Source: Pullilachnospira sp963929535
Lineage (GTDB): Bacteria; Bacillota; Clostridia; Lachnospirales; Lachnospiraceae
Direction: 5' to 3'
Assembly: GCA_963929535.1 (NCBI GenBank)
Contig: CAWVIZ010000003.1
Location: 248,001-312,000, forward strand
DNA length: 64,000 nucleotides
The position numbers and the translations under genes are program-made. Positions 52,658-61,385 of the stretch are shown here, one piece after another (position 1 is the first letter of the stretch; the number at the start of each line of letters is the position of its first letter). A model generated the notes under the pieces. That model saw only the letters and a list, made by a program, of their open reading frames with translations, was not told the DNA's origin and ran no database searches.

Positions 52658-54013
52658 TTATCTTTCCTGTGCCTGTGACGCCTCCTCAATGGTTCTGGCG
52701 GCATCCTCCGGCGTTACGCTTTCCAATGCCAGCGCCTGCAGATTATCTGAAATCGTCTGCTTCAGCTCCGGATACGGCATTTCCCGATATCCTGCCACAT
52801 TGTTCTCCGTCTGGGTCTCAATGAATTCCAGATTCTTCTGACCGTTTTCACTCAGGCCTTCCACCGAAAACTCCAGGCTGTTTCTGGACGGGAAATAAGA
52901 CAGATACTTGTTTACCAGGATATCCTGTCCTTCATGAAGAAGAAAATCAATCCATTTCCATGCCGCATCCGCATTCTTGGTATTTTTATTCATGCAAAGC
53001 GCCACATCCACAGTTGCAGCCACAGGATTTACTTTGCCGTCTCCATTCCAATCCATAAGGAAAGCTTCATGATCCGCCCCATCTGAATTGAATACGTTCT
53101 GTACATCCGGATCCGTATCCAGATAACATCCGATTCCCCAGCTTCCATTCATAAACATGGGAACGCTCCCTTCTTTCTGGAACAGATCACTGGTGTCATT
53201 GTATACATTCACACCTACCGCGCCATCCTGGAATACTCCATCCTTAAAGCAATTCTGCCAGATCGTAAAGGATTCCACCAGTTCTGGATCTTCAAAGGAA
53301 GTTTCTCCTTCAATAGCCGAATACAGCTTCTCGGAATTAATATCATTTGCAATGCTCATCCAGGTATCAATATTGATCCATTCATCCTTGGCCCCGATGG
53401 TTGCCGGATATTCCCCATTATCCCGGAAGGTTCCGCACACACTCACCAATTCCTCATAATTCTGAGGGATCGTAAGACCATACTGGTTAAAACAGGACAT
53501 ATCCGCCCATATGAATCCTGCATAAGTAAGTCCCAGGGGAAGCGCATAATACTCCCCGTCTTCATTCAGCAGATTCATGGCAAATTCTTTGTAGTCGGAA
53601 GCCCAGTCATCTCCATATTCTTCTTTTGCGTAGCTTCCCAATTCCATCTCAAAATCGCGGAATTCTGTAAGGGACGCGCCAGTCTGCATCCCGTACACAT
53701 CCGGTCCGCCGCCGCTGGCCAGATCCACCTTCAATTTCTGCATGTGGTCAGAATACGGCATATATGTGTACTCAATGGTAATATCCGGATTCTGTTCCTC
53801 AAATGCGGCGATCACTTCGTTAATGGCGTCCCCTTCCCCCGGATTCCATGTCTGAAATTTCACCACTGTTTTTTCCCCGGATCCGGAATCCTCTGATCCG
53901 CTTCCGCTGCTTTGGCCGCTGTCAGAACTCCCCCCTCCGCCGCAGGCACATAATGAAAGGAGCATAGCACCGGACAAACCGGCTGCGATCACGTTCTTCT
54001 GCAATTTTTTCAT
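52658..54013 (-). CDS. Extracellular sugar-binding lipoprotein of the ABC importer
   Basis: 451 residues. Lipoprotein signal ending LLSLCAC near residue 23, a Ser/Gly-rich linker (about 25-47), then a two-lobe extracellular solute-binding domain of the MalE/UgpB type: VVKFQTWNPGEGDAINEVIAAFE, ITIEYTYMPYSDHMQKL, GPDVYGMQTG. It captures the sugar outside and delivers it to the two permeases. First gene of the importer operon. Substrate unknown. Confidence 0.9.
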   Translation of the reverse strand: MKKLQKNVIAAGLSGAMLLSLCACGGGGSSDSGQSSGSGSEDSGSGEKTVVKFQTWNPGEGDAINEVIAAFEEQNPDITIEYTYMPYSDHMQKLKVDLASGGGPDVYGMQTGASLTEFRDFEMELGSYAKEEYGDDWASDYKEFAMNLLNEDGEYYALPLGLTYAGFIWADMSCFNQYGLTIPQNYEELVSVCGTFRDNGEYPATIGAKDEWINIDTWMSIANDINSEKLYSAIEGETSFEDPELVESFTIWQNCFKDGVFQDGAVGVNVYNDTSDLFQKEGSVPMFMNGSWGIGCYLDTDPDVQNVFNSDGADHEAFLMDWNGDGKVNPVAATVDVALCMNKNTKNADAAWKWIDFLLHEGQDILVNKYLSYFPSRNSLEFSVEGLSENGQKNLEFIETQTENNVAGYREMPYPELKQTISDNLQALALESVTPEDAARTIEEASQAQER

Positions 54014-54096
54014 TTTTCTACCTTCCTTTCTTTTTTTATTTATTGTGCCTTCATTATATTTTTTATTGTTTTCCTTTTATAGTCACTTTTTATAAC

Positions 54097-54125
54097 AATA
54101 TGTGTCATTTTTTGTACTAAGTCAA
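54097..54125 (-). promoter_or_regulatory. Probable promoter of the importer operon
   Basis: On the minus strand TTGACT (54125-54120), 17-base spacer, CATATT (54102-54097) in a very AT-rich region about 90 bases upstream of the binding-protein start. Confidence 0.4.
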
Positions 54126-54236
54126 TATTTATCACCAAATTTTTGATATTATATATTTTTTCTTCTTATTATCTTATTATTATCCTTCTTTCCTTCCTCA
54201 GCGAAAATCCCTCGGGAAATTCATCCCCCAAAAACA

Positions 54237-54296
54237 AAAGCAGCCCTCCGGACAGACCCGCTTTCTCCGCGGTTTTTTCGTCCAAAAGACTGCTTT
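54237..54296. terminator. Terminator after the AraC gene
   Basis: AAAGCAG (54237-54243) pairs with CTGCTTT (54290-54296); the minus strand then reads TGTTTTTG and the plus strand ATTTTTTT. Likely bidirectional. Confidence 0.6.
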
Positions 54297-54302
54297 ATTT
54301 TT

Positions 54303-55157
54303 TTATGTTCCCCGGTAATTCCTGAACCAGAGCGGTGTACTTCCCGTCAGTTTCTTAAAAGCCGAAATAAAAGTGCTGTCATTTCCAAACCCCACCTGCT
54401 CTCCTATCCGGGACACAGGAAGATCCGTGGACAGCAGCAGAAGCTTGGCCTGGCCGATCCGCACCCGCAGAAGATACTGGTGAGGAGTCATTCCCAGATA
54501 TTTCCCAAACAGGCGGATCAGGTGATACTTATCCACCGCACAGGCACGGGCGATCTCGCCCAGATCCAGTTTTTGGGCATAATGCTCCTGAATATAAAGC
54601 TGCGCTCTGGTAACGGTCTCCCCATGTTCCCGTACCACCGGATATGCGCTTTGAAAGTTGTATACTCCCCAGTCCCCCAGAAACCGCAGAAATGTCTGAG
54701 CCGCCTGAAGCTCTCCCAACGGAGCGGCCCCTGAGGAAAGCCGCACAAGCTCCTGGTAAAATCTCCAGGCTTCCTGACGGGGAACCTGCTGCACCTCCAC
54801 TCCCATCTCAAAAAAATAATCTGCCAGGGAATATTTTCCCCGATCCTGGTAGTGCATCCAGATAAATTTCCATCGCTTTCCGGCTGCAGTCTGATACCTG
54901 TGTCCGTATCTGGCATCCAGCAGGATCATGGTTCCTTCCGGAAGGAACCCATGTTTGCCCCGGTACCGGTACTCTCCGCAGCCCTCCAAGGTATACAGAA
55001 GAATGGAGTGGGAAAAACAGTCCCTTTCCGTAAAATACGAAGGGCCGCATTCATACACTCCGCCCACATCTGCTCCATAGGGCAGCCTGGATTCCCCGGC
55101 CGCAAAGGAGAAGGATTCCGTCAGCCTGGCCTCCCCCAGATCATACTCTGTTCTCAT
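54303..55157 (-). CDS. AraC-family transcriptional regulator
   Basis: 284 residues. An N-terminal cupin-type sensor domain (about 30-110: LLYTLEGCGEYRYRGKHGFLPEGTMILLDA) and a C-terminal AraC double helix-turn-helix (LDLGEIARACAVDKYHLIRLFGKYLGMTPHQYL, VSRIGEQVGFGNDSTFISAFKKLTGSTPLWFR). Such regulators bind a sugar and activate nearby catabolic genes. It is divergent from the URO-D gene and next to the importer operon, either of which might be controlled. Three TCAATTTTCC-like repeats in helical phase (55161-55190) lie immediately upstream of its start. Confidence 0.87.
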   Translation of the reverse strand: MRTEYDLGEARLTESFSFAAGESRLPYGADVGGVYECGPSYFTERDCFSHSILLYTLEGCGEYRYRGKHGFLPEGTMILLDARYGHRYQTAAGKRWKFIWMHYQDRGKYSLADYFFEMGVEVQQVPRQEAWRFYQELVRLSSGAAPLGELQAAQTFLRFLGDWGVYNFQSAYPVVREHGETVTRAQLYIQEHYAQKLDLGEIARACAVDKYHLIRLFGKYLGMTPHQYLLRVRIGQAKLLLLSTDLPVSRIGEQVGFGNDSTFISAFKKLTGSTPLWFRNYRGT

Positions 55158-55194
55158 CTGTCAATTTTCCTCAATTTCCTGTCAATTTCCCGTA

Positions 55195-55223
55195 TTGCCA
55201 TCTTACGGTTACAGAGATATTAT
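55195..55223 (+). promoter_or_regulatory. Promoter of the URO-D family gene
   Basis: TTGCCA (55195-55200), 17-base spacer, TATTAT (55218-55223). Transcription would start near 55230, leaving a 110-base leader that contains the dispersed repeat at 55276-55316. Confidence 0.6.
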
Positions 55224-55275
55224 AAACCCAAAATATCGGAAGGTCAAAGACCCTCGCGGCAGTCGCCAAATGGAT

Positions 55276-55316
55276 ATGCAAGCATCTCCGCTTGGCTCGT
55301 TGCCCGCGGGAATAAA
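55276..55316. repeat. Dispersed intergenic repeat, copy 2 (GCTTGGCTCGTTGC type)
   Basis: ATGCAAGCATCTCCGC runs into GCTTGGCTCGTTGCCCGCGG; about 36 of 41 bases match 8907-8947. Here it lies in the leader of the URO-D gene. Confidence 0.6.
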
Positions 55317-55339
55317 CAGTATTAAGGAGGATTTTCATT

Positions 55340-56449
55340 ATGAACAACCGGGAACGAGTTTCCGCAATTTTTCATAATCAGCCGTATGACAGGATGCCGG
55401 TAGTCCACTTTGGCTTCTGGGAAGAGACACTGGAAAAATGGTACCGGGAAGGCCACATCACCCGGGAGGAATGGAAGGGATGGGCTGACGGCAACGAATA
55501 TGACCGTTCCATCGGTGACAAGCTGGGCTTCGATTTCAACTGGTATACCTGTTTTATTCCCAACACAGGACTGTCCCCGGCCTTCGAGACAAAGGATGTG
55601 GGCCCATATCCCTCCGGCGGGCGGATGGTACAGAATTACGATGGGGTGATCATCCTGCAAAAGGACGGGGCCGGCTCCATCCCCGCGGAAATCGATCACA
55701 CACTGAAGGATCGGGAATCCTGGGAAAACGACTATAAATGGAGATTTCAGTTCGACCCTTCCCGTATTTCTCAGACGGAATATGAAAAGATCAAATCCGT
55801 AAACCAGGGAAATCCCATAGGACTTCACTGCGGCAGTCTTTTCGGCAAGATCCGGGACATCATGGGAGTGGAAGGCATCAGCTATCTGTACGCCGATGAT
55901 GAAGATCTGTATGATGAGATCATCGACACGGTGGGAGATCTCTGTTATCAGACCGTAAAGTATGTGTTGGATCAGGGCTGGACCTTTGATTTCGGTCACT
56001 TCTGGGAGGACATCTGTTATAAGAACGGTCCGCTGGTGATCCCCGATGTATTCGATGAGAAGGTAGGCCCCTGGTATGGAAAGATCACAGGTCTTCTGAA
56101 GGAGCATGGAATTGAAATCGTTTCTTTGGACTGCGATGGTCTTATTGATTCTCTGGTACCCACCTGGCTGGATAACGGAGTCAATACCATGTTTCCCATC
56201 GAAGTGGGAACATGGGGCGGAAATATCGCATCTCTCCGGGCCTCCTGCGGTTCCGGAATCCGGGGTGTGGGCGGCATGAACAAGCTGGTGTTCTCCCAGG
56301 ACCGGGATTCCATTGACCGGGAAATCCTCCGGCTGAAGGAACTGGCAGCGCCGGGCGGTTTTATTCCCTGCCCGGACCACCGGATCGCGCCGGATGCCAC
56401 CTGGGATAATGTGAAATATTACTGTGAAAGAATGAAAGAAATCTTCTGA
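55340..56449 (+). CDS. Uroporphyrinogen decarboxylase-family protein (methyltransferase-like clade)
   Basis: 369 residues with AAGGAGG upstream of the start. Opening MNNRERVSAIFHNQPYDRMPVVHFGF and the later GLHCGSLFGKIRDIMGVEG, FHFGHFWEDICY-type section and VSLDCDGLIDSLVPTWLDNGVNTMFPIEVG match the URO-D superfamily barrel. The catalytic arginines of true HemE are not evident, and no heme genes are nearby, so it more likely belongs to the MtaA/CmuA-like group that transfers methyl groups from a corrinoid protein, or a glycan-associated group of unknown role. Single-gene unit. Confidence 0.75.
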   Translation: MNNRERVSAIFHNQPYDRMPVVHFGFWEETLEKWYREGHITREEWKGWADGNEYDRSIGDKLGFDFNWYTCFIPNTGLSPAFETKDVGPYPSGGRMVQNYDGVIILQKDGAGSIPAEIDHTLKDRESWENDYKWRFQFDPSRISQTEYEKIKSVNQGNPIGLHCGSLFGKIRDIMGVEGISYLYADDEDLYDEIIDTVGDLCYQTVKYVLDQGWTFDFGHFWEDICYKNGPLVIPDVFDEKVGPWYGKITGLLKEHGIEIVSLDCDGLIDSLVPTWLDNGVNTMFPIEVGTWGGNIASLRASCGSGIRGVGGMNKLVFSQDRDSIDREILRLKELAAPGGFIPCPDHRIAPDATWDNVKYYCERMKEIF

Positions 56450-56455
56450 TCCAGG

Positions 56456-56499
56456 ACTTTCCCCCGATGTTCTGCGGACCGCAGGCATCGGGGGAAAGT
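56456..56499. terminator. Hairpin terminator between URO-D and GH3 genes
   Basis: 14-bp stem ACTTTCCCCCGATG (56456-56469) with its complement (56486-56499) and an inner CTGCGG/CCGCAG. No strong T-tract, but its place just after the stop of the rightward gene fits a terminator. Confidence 0.6.
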
Positions 56500-56672
56500 T
56501 CCTGTCTCCATGCATATGCACGCTGCGCAGCAGTTTGGAAAGCGGCTTGCCGCCTGCCGGGCCTGCAGAAAAGAAAAGCCGGACTGCCAGGAAGAAGCTC
56601 TCTTCTCCATCTGCGCAGCCCATCTTTTCCTTCCAGAATATCGCTTTCTTTACTCTCTGCAGGATCCCCCGA

Positions 56673-59018
56673 TCAGTCCACCTTCAGGATCAGTTCCAGG
56701 ATCCGCTTCCCGCAGATCTCCATCTCTTCTCTGGTGATCAGACCTTTCTCCTTTGCCTCCAGAAGGCGCTGGGGGTAGCCGCAGCCCATCTTGATATCAT
56801 TTCCGGCTTTGGTCTCCAGATAGTGCTCCGCGTGCGTCCACCAGTCAGTGGTGACAGCTCCGGCAAATCCCCATTCATCCCGCAGGATTCCCGTCAGCAG
56901 ATCCCGGTTCTCTGATGCCCAGCAGCCATTCACCTTGTTATAGGAACTCATGATGGTCCAGGGCTGCGCTTCCTTCACCGCGATCTCAAATCCCTTCAGA
57001 TAGATTTCCCGCAGGGCCCGCTCGGACACTCTGGAATCGCTGTCCTTCCTGTTGGTCTCCTTATTATTGCAGGCGAAGTGTTTCATGGAAGCGCCGATAT
57101 GCTGAGACTGGATTCCCCGGATCATAGCGGCTCCCATCTTCCCCGCCACCAGCGGATCCTCGGAATAATACTCAAAATTCCGTCCGCACAGGGGGCTTCT
57201 GTGGATGTTCATGGCCGGAGTCAGCCAGATACCGATATTATTCTCCTTTACCTCTGCGGCTCCGGCAGCACCCACCCGGTACACCAGATCTGTATTCCAG
57301 GTACAGGCCAGCAGCGTGGCGCAGGGCCAGCTGGTGGTGCATACGCCGCATTCCGGTTCGATCCTCAGTCCTGCAGGGCCGTCTGCAGTCATGATATTGG
57401 GAATTCTGTGATCCGGATTGTTTCCCATTCCAAAGGTATTGGCCACCCCTGTATTGGGCTGTCCGCCCAGGAGCCTGGCCAGTTCTTCATCTGTAAGCTG
57501 GGCGATAAGCTCATCCACCGAGGCCCTTCCGCAGGCCACATCCTCCAGCATGACTGTGCCCTCTTTGGCTGGAAGATCCCTGGGCACAGCCGCTCTGGCT
57601 ACCACCTCCGGCATTACACCTTCCAGTCCGTCCACATCCTGGGGTGTAAGTCCCAGCACCCTTTCCCTCTCACTTCCAAAGGGAAGTTCCTCATAAGTCC
57701 CGTCTGCCAGCAGACGCTTTCTCAGAGCCCGGGGCGCTGCCTTTTCCGAATACTGAGCAGTTATCACATTTTCGGGAACTGTATGGGAAAATCCGATCTT
57801 CTCCGCTTCCCGTACAGAACCGCCCAGATAAAAGCTGTAGGTTCCGGCTTCCAGTATATATGCGGATTTCTGAATTTTCCCCAGATCATCATAGGAAGCC
57901 ATATCGTTCACTGCCAGTTCCAGGCACAGTGTCTGTGTCTCCCCTGCTTCCAGCAGCCGTGTTTTCCCAAAAGCTCCCAGAACTCTGGCAGGCTTTCCCA
58001 GAAGTCCCTGAGGCGCGCTGTAGTAAAGCTGAACTACTTCCTTTCCCGGACGGCTTCCGGTATTTGTCACATTAAGCGTCACCCGGATCACGCCGTCCTT
58101 TGTCTCTGCCCCCAGGAACCTGCGGGAAAATCCGGTATAAGAAAGCCCGTATCCAAAGGGATAATTCACCTTTTCCGCCGCTCCCGGCAGCGTCTCAAAA
58201 TACCGGTAGCCCACATAGATATCTTCCGTATAGTTCACATAGTCCTCTGATTCATGAAAGCTCTGTGAGGAAGGATAGTCCTCAAAGGAGCCTGCAAAGG
58301 TATCCGTCAGCTTTCCGGATGGATTCACATCGCCGCACAGGATATCCGCCGCGGCCAGTCCGCCTTCAATTCCTCCCTGCCAGGCCAGAAGTACAGCCTG
58401 GATCCGGTCATTATCCCGGAACCAGGAGGTATCCACCATTCCTCCCACATTCAGCACCGCGATCACCCGGGGAAAATGAGCCGTCACAGCGTCCACCATT
58501 GTCTGCTCCTCCCGGGTCAGATAGAAATCTCCATCCCCCGGGATTCCCTTCCGGTCATAACCCTCTCCGGAAAAACGGCAGATGGAGATCACCGCCGTAT
58601 CCGTCCAGGCTGCCGCCTGAGCCAGAAGCGCCTCCGGGATCTCCGGTTCCCTGGTATATCCGGGAATAGCGCCCCCGGCGTACTGTTCCTCCACATTTTC
58701 CCTGTAAAAATCCGCAAGAGACTCCAGCACATCCGCACCCTTCAGTTTCAGTCCCTGATACAGGTTCCGGACATAGGCCACTGTCACATCTCCGCTTCCG
58801 CCTCCGCCCTTCACATAGTCCATGGTTCCCTTACCGAAAAGAGCCAGCCGGGTCCCTTTCTCAAAAGGCAGCGCCTGTCCCTCATTTTTCAGAAGCACCA
58901 TACCTTCTGCCGCCGCTTCCCTGGATAACCGGATATGCTCCGGACTTCCCGTCACTCTTCTGCCGTCCTTTCCCAACGGCAATCCTGGCTGCCGCCAGGC
59001 TCTGCACCATCTTTCCAT
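56673..59018 (-). CDS. GH3 beta-glucosidase with permuted domain order
   Basis: 781 residues. Unlike most GH3 enzymes, the (alpha/beta)6 sandwich and fibronectin-like domain come first (about 25-430: GMVLLKNEGQALPFEKGTRLALFGKG, YPFGYGLSYTGF) and the catalytic TIM barrel last (about 490-780). The nucleophile Asp is in GFAGAVTTDWWTH, and MTADGPAGLR, GASMKHFACNN and SSYNKVNG are barrel motifs. This order is known in rumen and gut Clostridia (BglA of Butyrivibrio and Ruminococcus). No signal peptide, so it is cytoplasmic. The start has AGGAGG ten bases upstream. A TATAAT -10 box lies at 59093-59088. Confidence 0.88.
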   Translation of the reverse strand: MERWCRAWRQPGLPLGKDGRRVTGSPEHIRLSREAAAEGMVLLKNEGQALPFEKGTRLALFGKGTMDYVKGGGGSGDVTVAYVRNLYQGLKLKGADVLESLADFYRENVEEQYAGGAIPGYTREPEIPEALLAQAAAWTDTAVISICRFSGEGYDRKGIPGDGDFYLTREEQTMVDAVTAHFPRVIAVLNVGGMVDTSWFRDNDRIQAVLLAWQGGIEGGLAAADILCGDVNPSGKLTDTFAGSFEDYPSSQSFHESEDYVNYTEDIYVGYRYFETLPGAAEKVNYPFGYGLSYTGFSRRFLGAETKDGVIRVTLNVTNTGSRPGKEVVQLYYSAPQGLLGKPARVLGAFGKTRLLEAGETQTLCLELAVNDMASYDDLGKIQKSAYILEAGTYSFYLGGSVREAEKIGFSHTVPENVITAQYSEKAAPRALRKRLLADGTYEELPFGSERERVLGLTPQDVDGLEGVMPEVVARAAVPRDLPAKEGTVMLEDVACGRASVDELIAQLTDEELARLLGGQPNTGVANTFGMGNNPDHRIPNIMTADGPAGLRIEPECGVCTTSWPCATLLACTWNTDLVYRVGAAGAAEVKENNIGIWLTPAMNIHRSPLCGRNFEYYSEDPLVAGKMGAAMIRGIQSQHIGASMKHFACNNKETNRKDSDSRVSERALREIYLKGFEIAVKEAQPWTIMSSYNKVNGCWASENRDLLTGILRDEWGFAGAVTTDWWTHAEHYLETKAGNDIKMGCGYPQRLLEAKEKGLITREEMEICGKRILELILKVD

Positions 59019-59362
59019 CTTATGTCAACCTCCTGTTGTTTGCCGGATTCCCTGACTGCCGTCTTCCGGACATTATGATTTATCCCAATTATAGCTGTAT
59101 TCCGGGAAAACTGTTAGAGCAGATTTTGACTTCTTTTATCCCTTTTCTGACTTTTTGTTACGGTTTCCAGACCGGCCGAATCAGTCCGCTGCCGGCGCAG
59201 TCAGACACCTTCTGCGCGTCTGACTGTCCGGAGATTTTCGCCGGCCTTCCCCTGAAAGAAACCTGCCCGATCTGGATCAGCGCCTCCCACGCAAAACCGG
59301 CTGCCGGCAGATTTCCAGGCTGCGGCTCAGGACTGACTGTAGACAAACTCCGAAGCTCTGGT
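59019..59362. other. Intergenic region with duplicated dltX 3' end
   Basis: 344 bases between GH3 and dltX. It contains the GH3 -10 box (TATAAT, minus strand 59093-59088). At 59326-59358 it also contains a diverged copy of the last dltX codons (minus-strand GAGTTTGTCTACAGTCAG), right after the dltX stop. Nothing else was seen. Confidence 0.5.
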
Positions 59363-59524
59363 TCAGAACTGGCTGTAGACAAATTCCGGAGCTGTGGAAA
59401 GATTGGCGTTCATCAGATACAGATATAATGCCATCAGCATCAGATAAAATGCTGCAGTGGTCAGAACAAATTTCAGTCGGGGATGCTTTTCAACCCTCCT
59501 GATAAAACCGGTAAAGAATTTCAT
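59363..59524 (-). CDS. dltX: DltX-like small membrane protein
   Basis: 53 residues: a short basic N-terminus (MKFFTGFIRRVEKHPRLKF), one membrane helix (about 19-38) and the C-terminal tail PEFVYSQF. The DltX family has one helix and a conserved C-terminal F-[IV]-Y-x-x-F tail, in which the tyrosine is proposed to carry D-alanine between DltB and the acceptor. The start ATG at 59524 overlaps the 3' end of dltD by 35 bases, in another frame. In many Firmicutes dltX is the first gene of the operon; here it is last. Confidence 0.75.
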   Translation of the reverse strand: MKFFTGFIRRVEKHPRLKFVLTTAAFYLMLMALYLYLMNANLSTAPEFVYSQF

Positions 59525-60725
59525 TGATCTTTGTCCATCCCTTTCCGGACGGATGGATACCGTCCTCAAAAAAATATTTTGTGTACTCCTCTCCCGACAG
59601 ATCCGCGTACTCCACCTGCCGCTCTTCCAGTAATGCGCGGATTCTCTGATAATACTTTTCCCGGGCCTCCTTTCCATAACCCGTGTAATCATACCAGTAA
59701 CCGTTCACCGGAAGCATCACCACCAGAGGTTCTATCTCCATCTCCCGGCATACATCCAGGAACGCTTCCAGATCTCCCCTTTCCTCCAAGGATTTGTAAC
59801 CATCTGTTACCTGGTCCCGCTTTACTTTTCCCTTCTCTATCAGACGTTTCTTCTTTTCCCAGGCGGCAGGCTCCATATAAAAGGGATTCTGTTCGCTCTT
59901 CTCTCCCTGCTCCTGCGCCTTTCTTTCCAGCGCGGACCAGTCCGGTTCTGTGTTCCCCTCCGGAAGGGCTCCTGCCTGCTCTCCGGAGACCTCCCTGTCC
60001 GTCTGCTCCGCAGCCGTCCCGCTGCTTTTCCCGGAGGTCTTTCCGGAAGCCAGAGGAATCCCGTCCATCTCCTCCGCCAGCACTGTCTGACACAGATCCT
60101 TCTCTTTCAGGAATGCCCGATACAGCCCTGCGCAGAGCTTTTCCCAGGGTCCTGTTTCCTCTTCGCCGGCGGTATAAAGCCGGATCCGCTCCAGAGTCTG
60201 GGGATCCTTCTTTAAAAGCTCCTCTGTCCGCTGTATCAGATACTGTCTTGTCTCCGGGGAAATCCGTGGATTTTCCAGCATATGGATAAACTGGATCTCC
60301 GAAAACCGGGAGGCAAATGCCTCCGCCTTTACCCCGTGTCCCCGGAACCACTGGGGCGCCAGCAGCAGCACCGCCTTTTTGCTTTTCACGCTGTCTCCCA
60401 GAGATGCCAGCGTAATGGCATGTCCCAGGCTCTGGTAGTAGCCCGCCCCGAACAGAAGCGGCTGAAATTCCGTATCCGCAAATACCTGATTGGGATGGAA
60501 TTCCGTATCCGTCCCGTGCTGGATCTCCGAGGATCCGAACACCGGGATCACATTTTCATCCAGATTTTCCTTCAGCCCCTCCCAGGAGGAAAATTTCTTT
60601 TCATTGCTCCAGACGGCAAACCCGTGAGGATCCCTTGCCGCCCGCTCCCTGCAGAACAGATGGATCCCCACTCCGCTGAGCGCCGCCAGGATCACCGCCA
60701 GAAAAAATGCAGTCAGTTTCTTCAC
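59490..60725 (-). CDS. dltD: D-alanyl transfer protein DltD
   Basis: 411 residues starting at a GTG. An N-terminal membrane anchor (about 4-24) precedes an external SGNH-like domain with catalytic serine in PVFGSSEIQHG (Ser65/66) and the Asp-x-x-His pair in FEDGIHPSGKGW. A Ser/Gly/Glu-rich insert (about 225-262) is longer than usual. DltD passes D-alanine to teichoic acids outside the membrane. It begins 3 bases after the stop of the dltB-dltC fusion, so it is co-translated. Confidence 0.87.
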   Translation of the reverse strand: MKKLTAFFLAVILAALSGVGIHLFCRERAARDPHGFAVWSNEKKFSSWEGLKENLDENVIPVFGSSEIQHGTDTEFHPNQVFADTEFQPLLFGAGYYQSLGHAITLASLGDSVKSKKAVLLLAPQWFRGHGVKAEAFASRFSEIQFIHMLENPRISPETRQYLIQRTEELLKKDPQTLERIRLYTAGEEETGPWEKLCAGLYRAFLKEKDLCQTVLAEEMDGIPLASGKTSGKSSGTAAEQTDREVSGEQAGALPEGNTEPDWSALERKAQEQGEKSEQNPFYMEPAAWEKKKRLIEKGKVKRDQVTDGYKSLEERGDLEAFLDVCREMEIEPLVVMLPVNGYWYDYTGYGKEAREKYYQRIRALLEERQVEYADLSGEEYTKYFFEDGIHPSGKGWTKINEILYRFYQEG

Positions 60726-60728
60726 AGA

Positions 60729-61385
60729 TCATCCCTGCTTTCTGCTCTCCGCCAGAGCCACGATCTTTGCCGGCGTATCCATATCCGAACGCTGTACCTC
60801 CGACGGAGCGATCACCAGCCCCAGACAGATCTTCCAGATACCCTCTCCGGCCAGCTCCAGATATTCTTTCCGGGGGATCACTCTTTTCCAGTCCTCACCG
60901 AATCTGCGGCTTCTGTCAATGGGACCGGAGCTGAGCGTGGGGAAAAACAGAAGAAATCCCGCGTATTCCAGGAAGTCCGCTTCCCGTATCACCCCGTCGT
61001 AGATCTCGATCACCATCTGCACGGTCTTAAACGTCAGATAGGAGATTCCCACAAATCCGAAAAATGATATGCCCCACACGCCGGCAATTTTCCCCGATAC
61101 CAGCGGAAACAGCGCGGCCGCCAGCGCCAGCCCGTAGGTGGTTCCCCGGCGTCCCCTTCTGGTACGTACTCCCAGATACAGCCGGATGATCCCGTATTCC
61201 CAGAAAAAGAAGATTGCCAGGTAAACCATCTGCTCCGGAGCGCTTCTGCAGATCATCCAGATCATCAGGCAGGAAACCGCCAGACTGTACCAGCGCAGCG
61301 GCTTCTCCAGAACTCCCAGAAGCAGCGCCGCCAAAAGCACCGGAATCAGACAGAGAAAAAACGGATAGCCTTCAAAAAAATTCAC
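60729..61385 (-). CDS. DltB-DltC deletion fusion (truncated DltB joined to the end of DltC)
   Basis: 218 residues from a GTG that overlaps the dltA stop. Residues 1-189 match the N-terminal half of DltB (MBOAT family): WYSLAVSCLMIWMICRS, FVGISYLTFKTVQMVIEI, LLFFPTLSSGPIDRSRRF. The last ~27 residues (IAPSEVQRSDMDTPAKIVALAESRK) instead match the C-terminal end of the carrier protein DltC. DltB is normally about 400 residues with its catalytic His in the missing half, and DltC's phosphopantetheine serine is also missing. An in-frame deletion of roughly 0.7-0.8 kb fits all this. The product is unlikely to work in D-alanylation. Confidence 0.75.
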   Translation of the reverse strand: MNFFEGYPFFLCLIPVLLAALLLGVLEKPLRWYSLAVSCLMIWMICRSAPEQMVYLAIFFFWEYGIIRLYLGVRTRRGRRGTTYGLALAAALFPLVSGKIAGVWGISFFGFVGISYLTFKTVQMVIEIYDGVIREADFLEYAGFLLFFPTLSSGPIDRSRRFGEDWKRVIPRKEYLELAGEGIWKICLGLVIAPSEVQRSDMDTPAKIVALAESRKQG

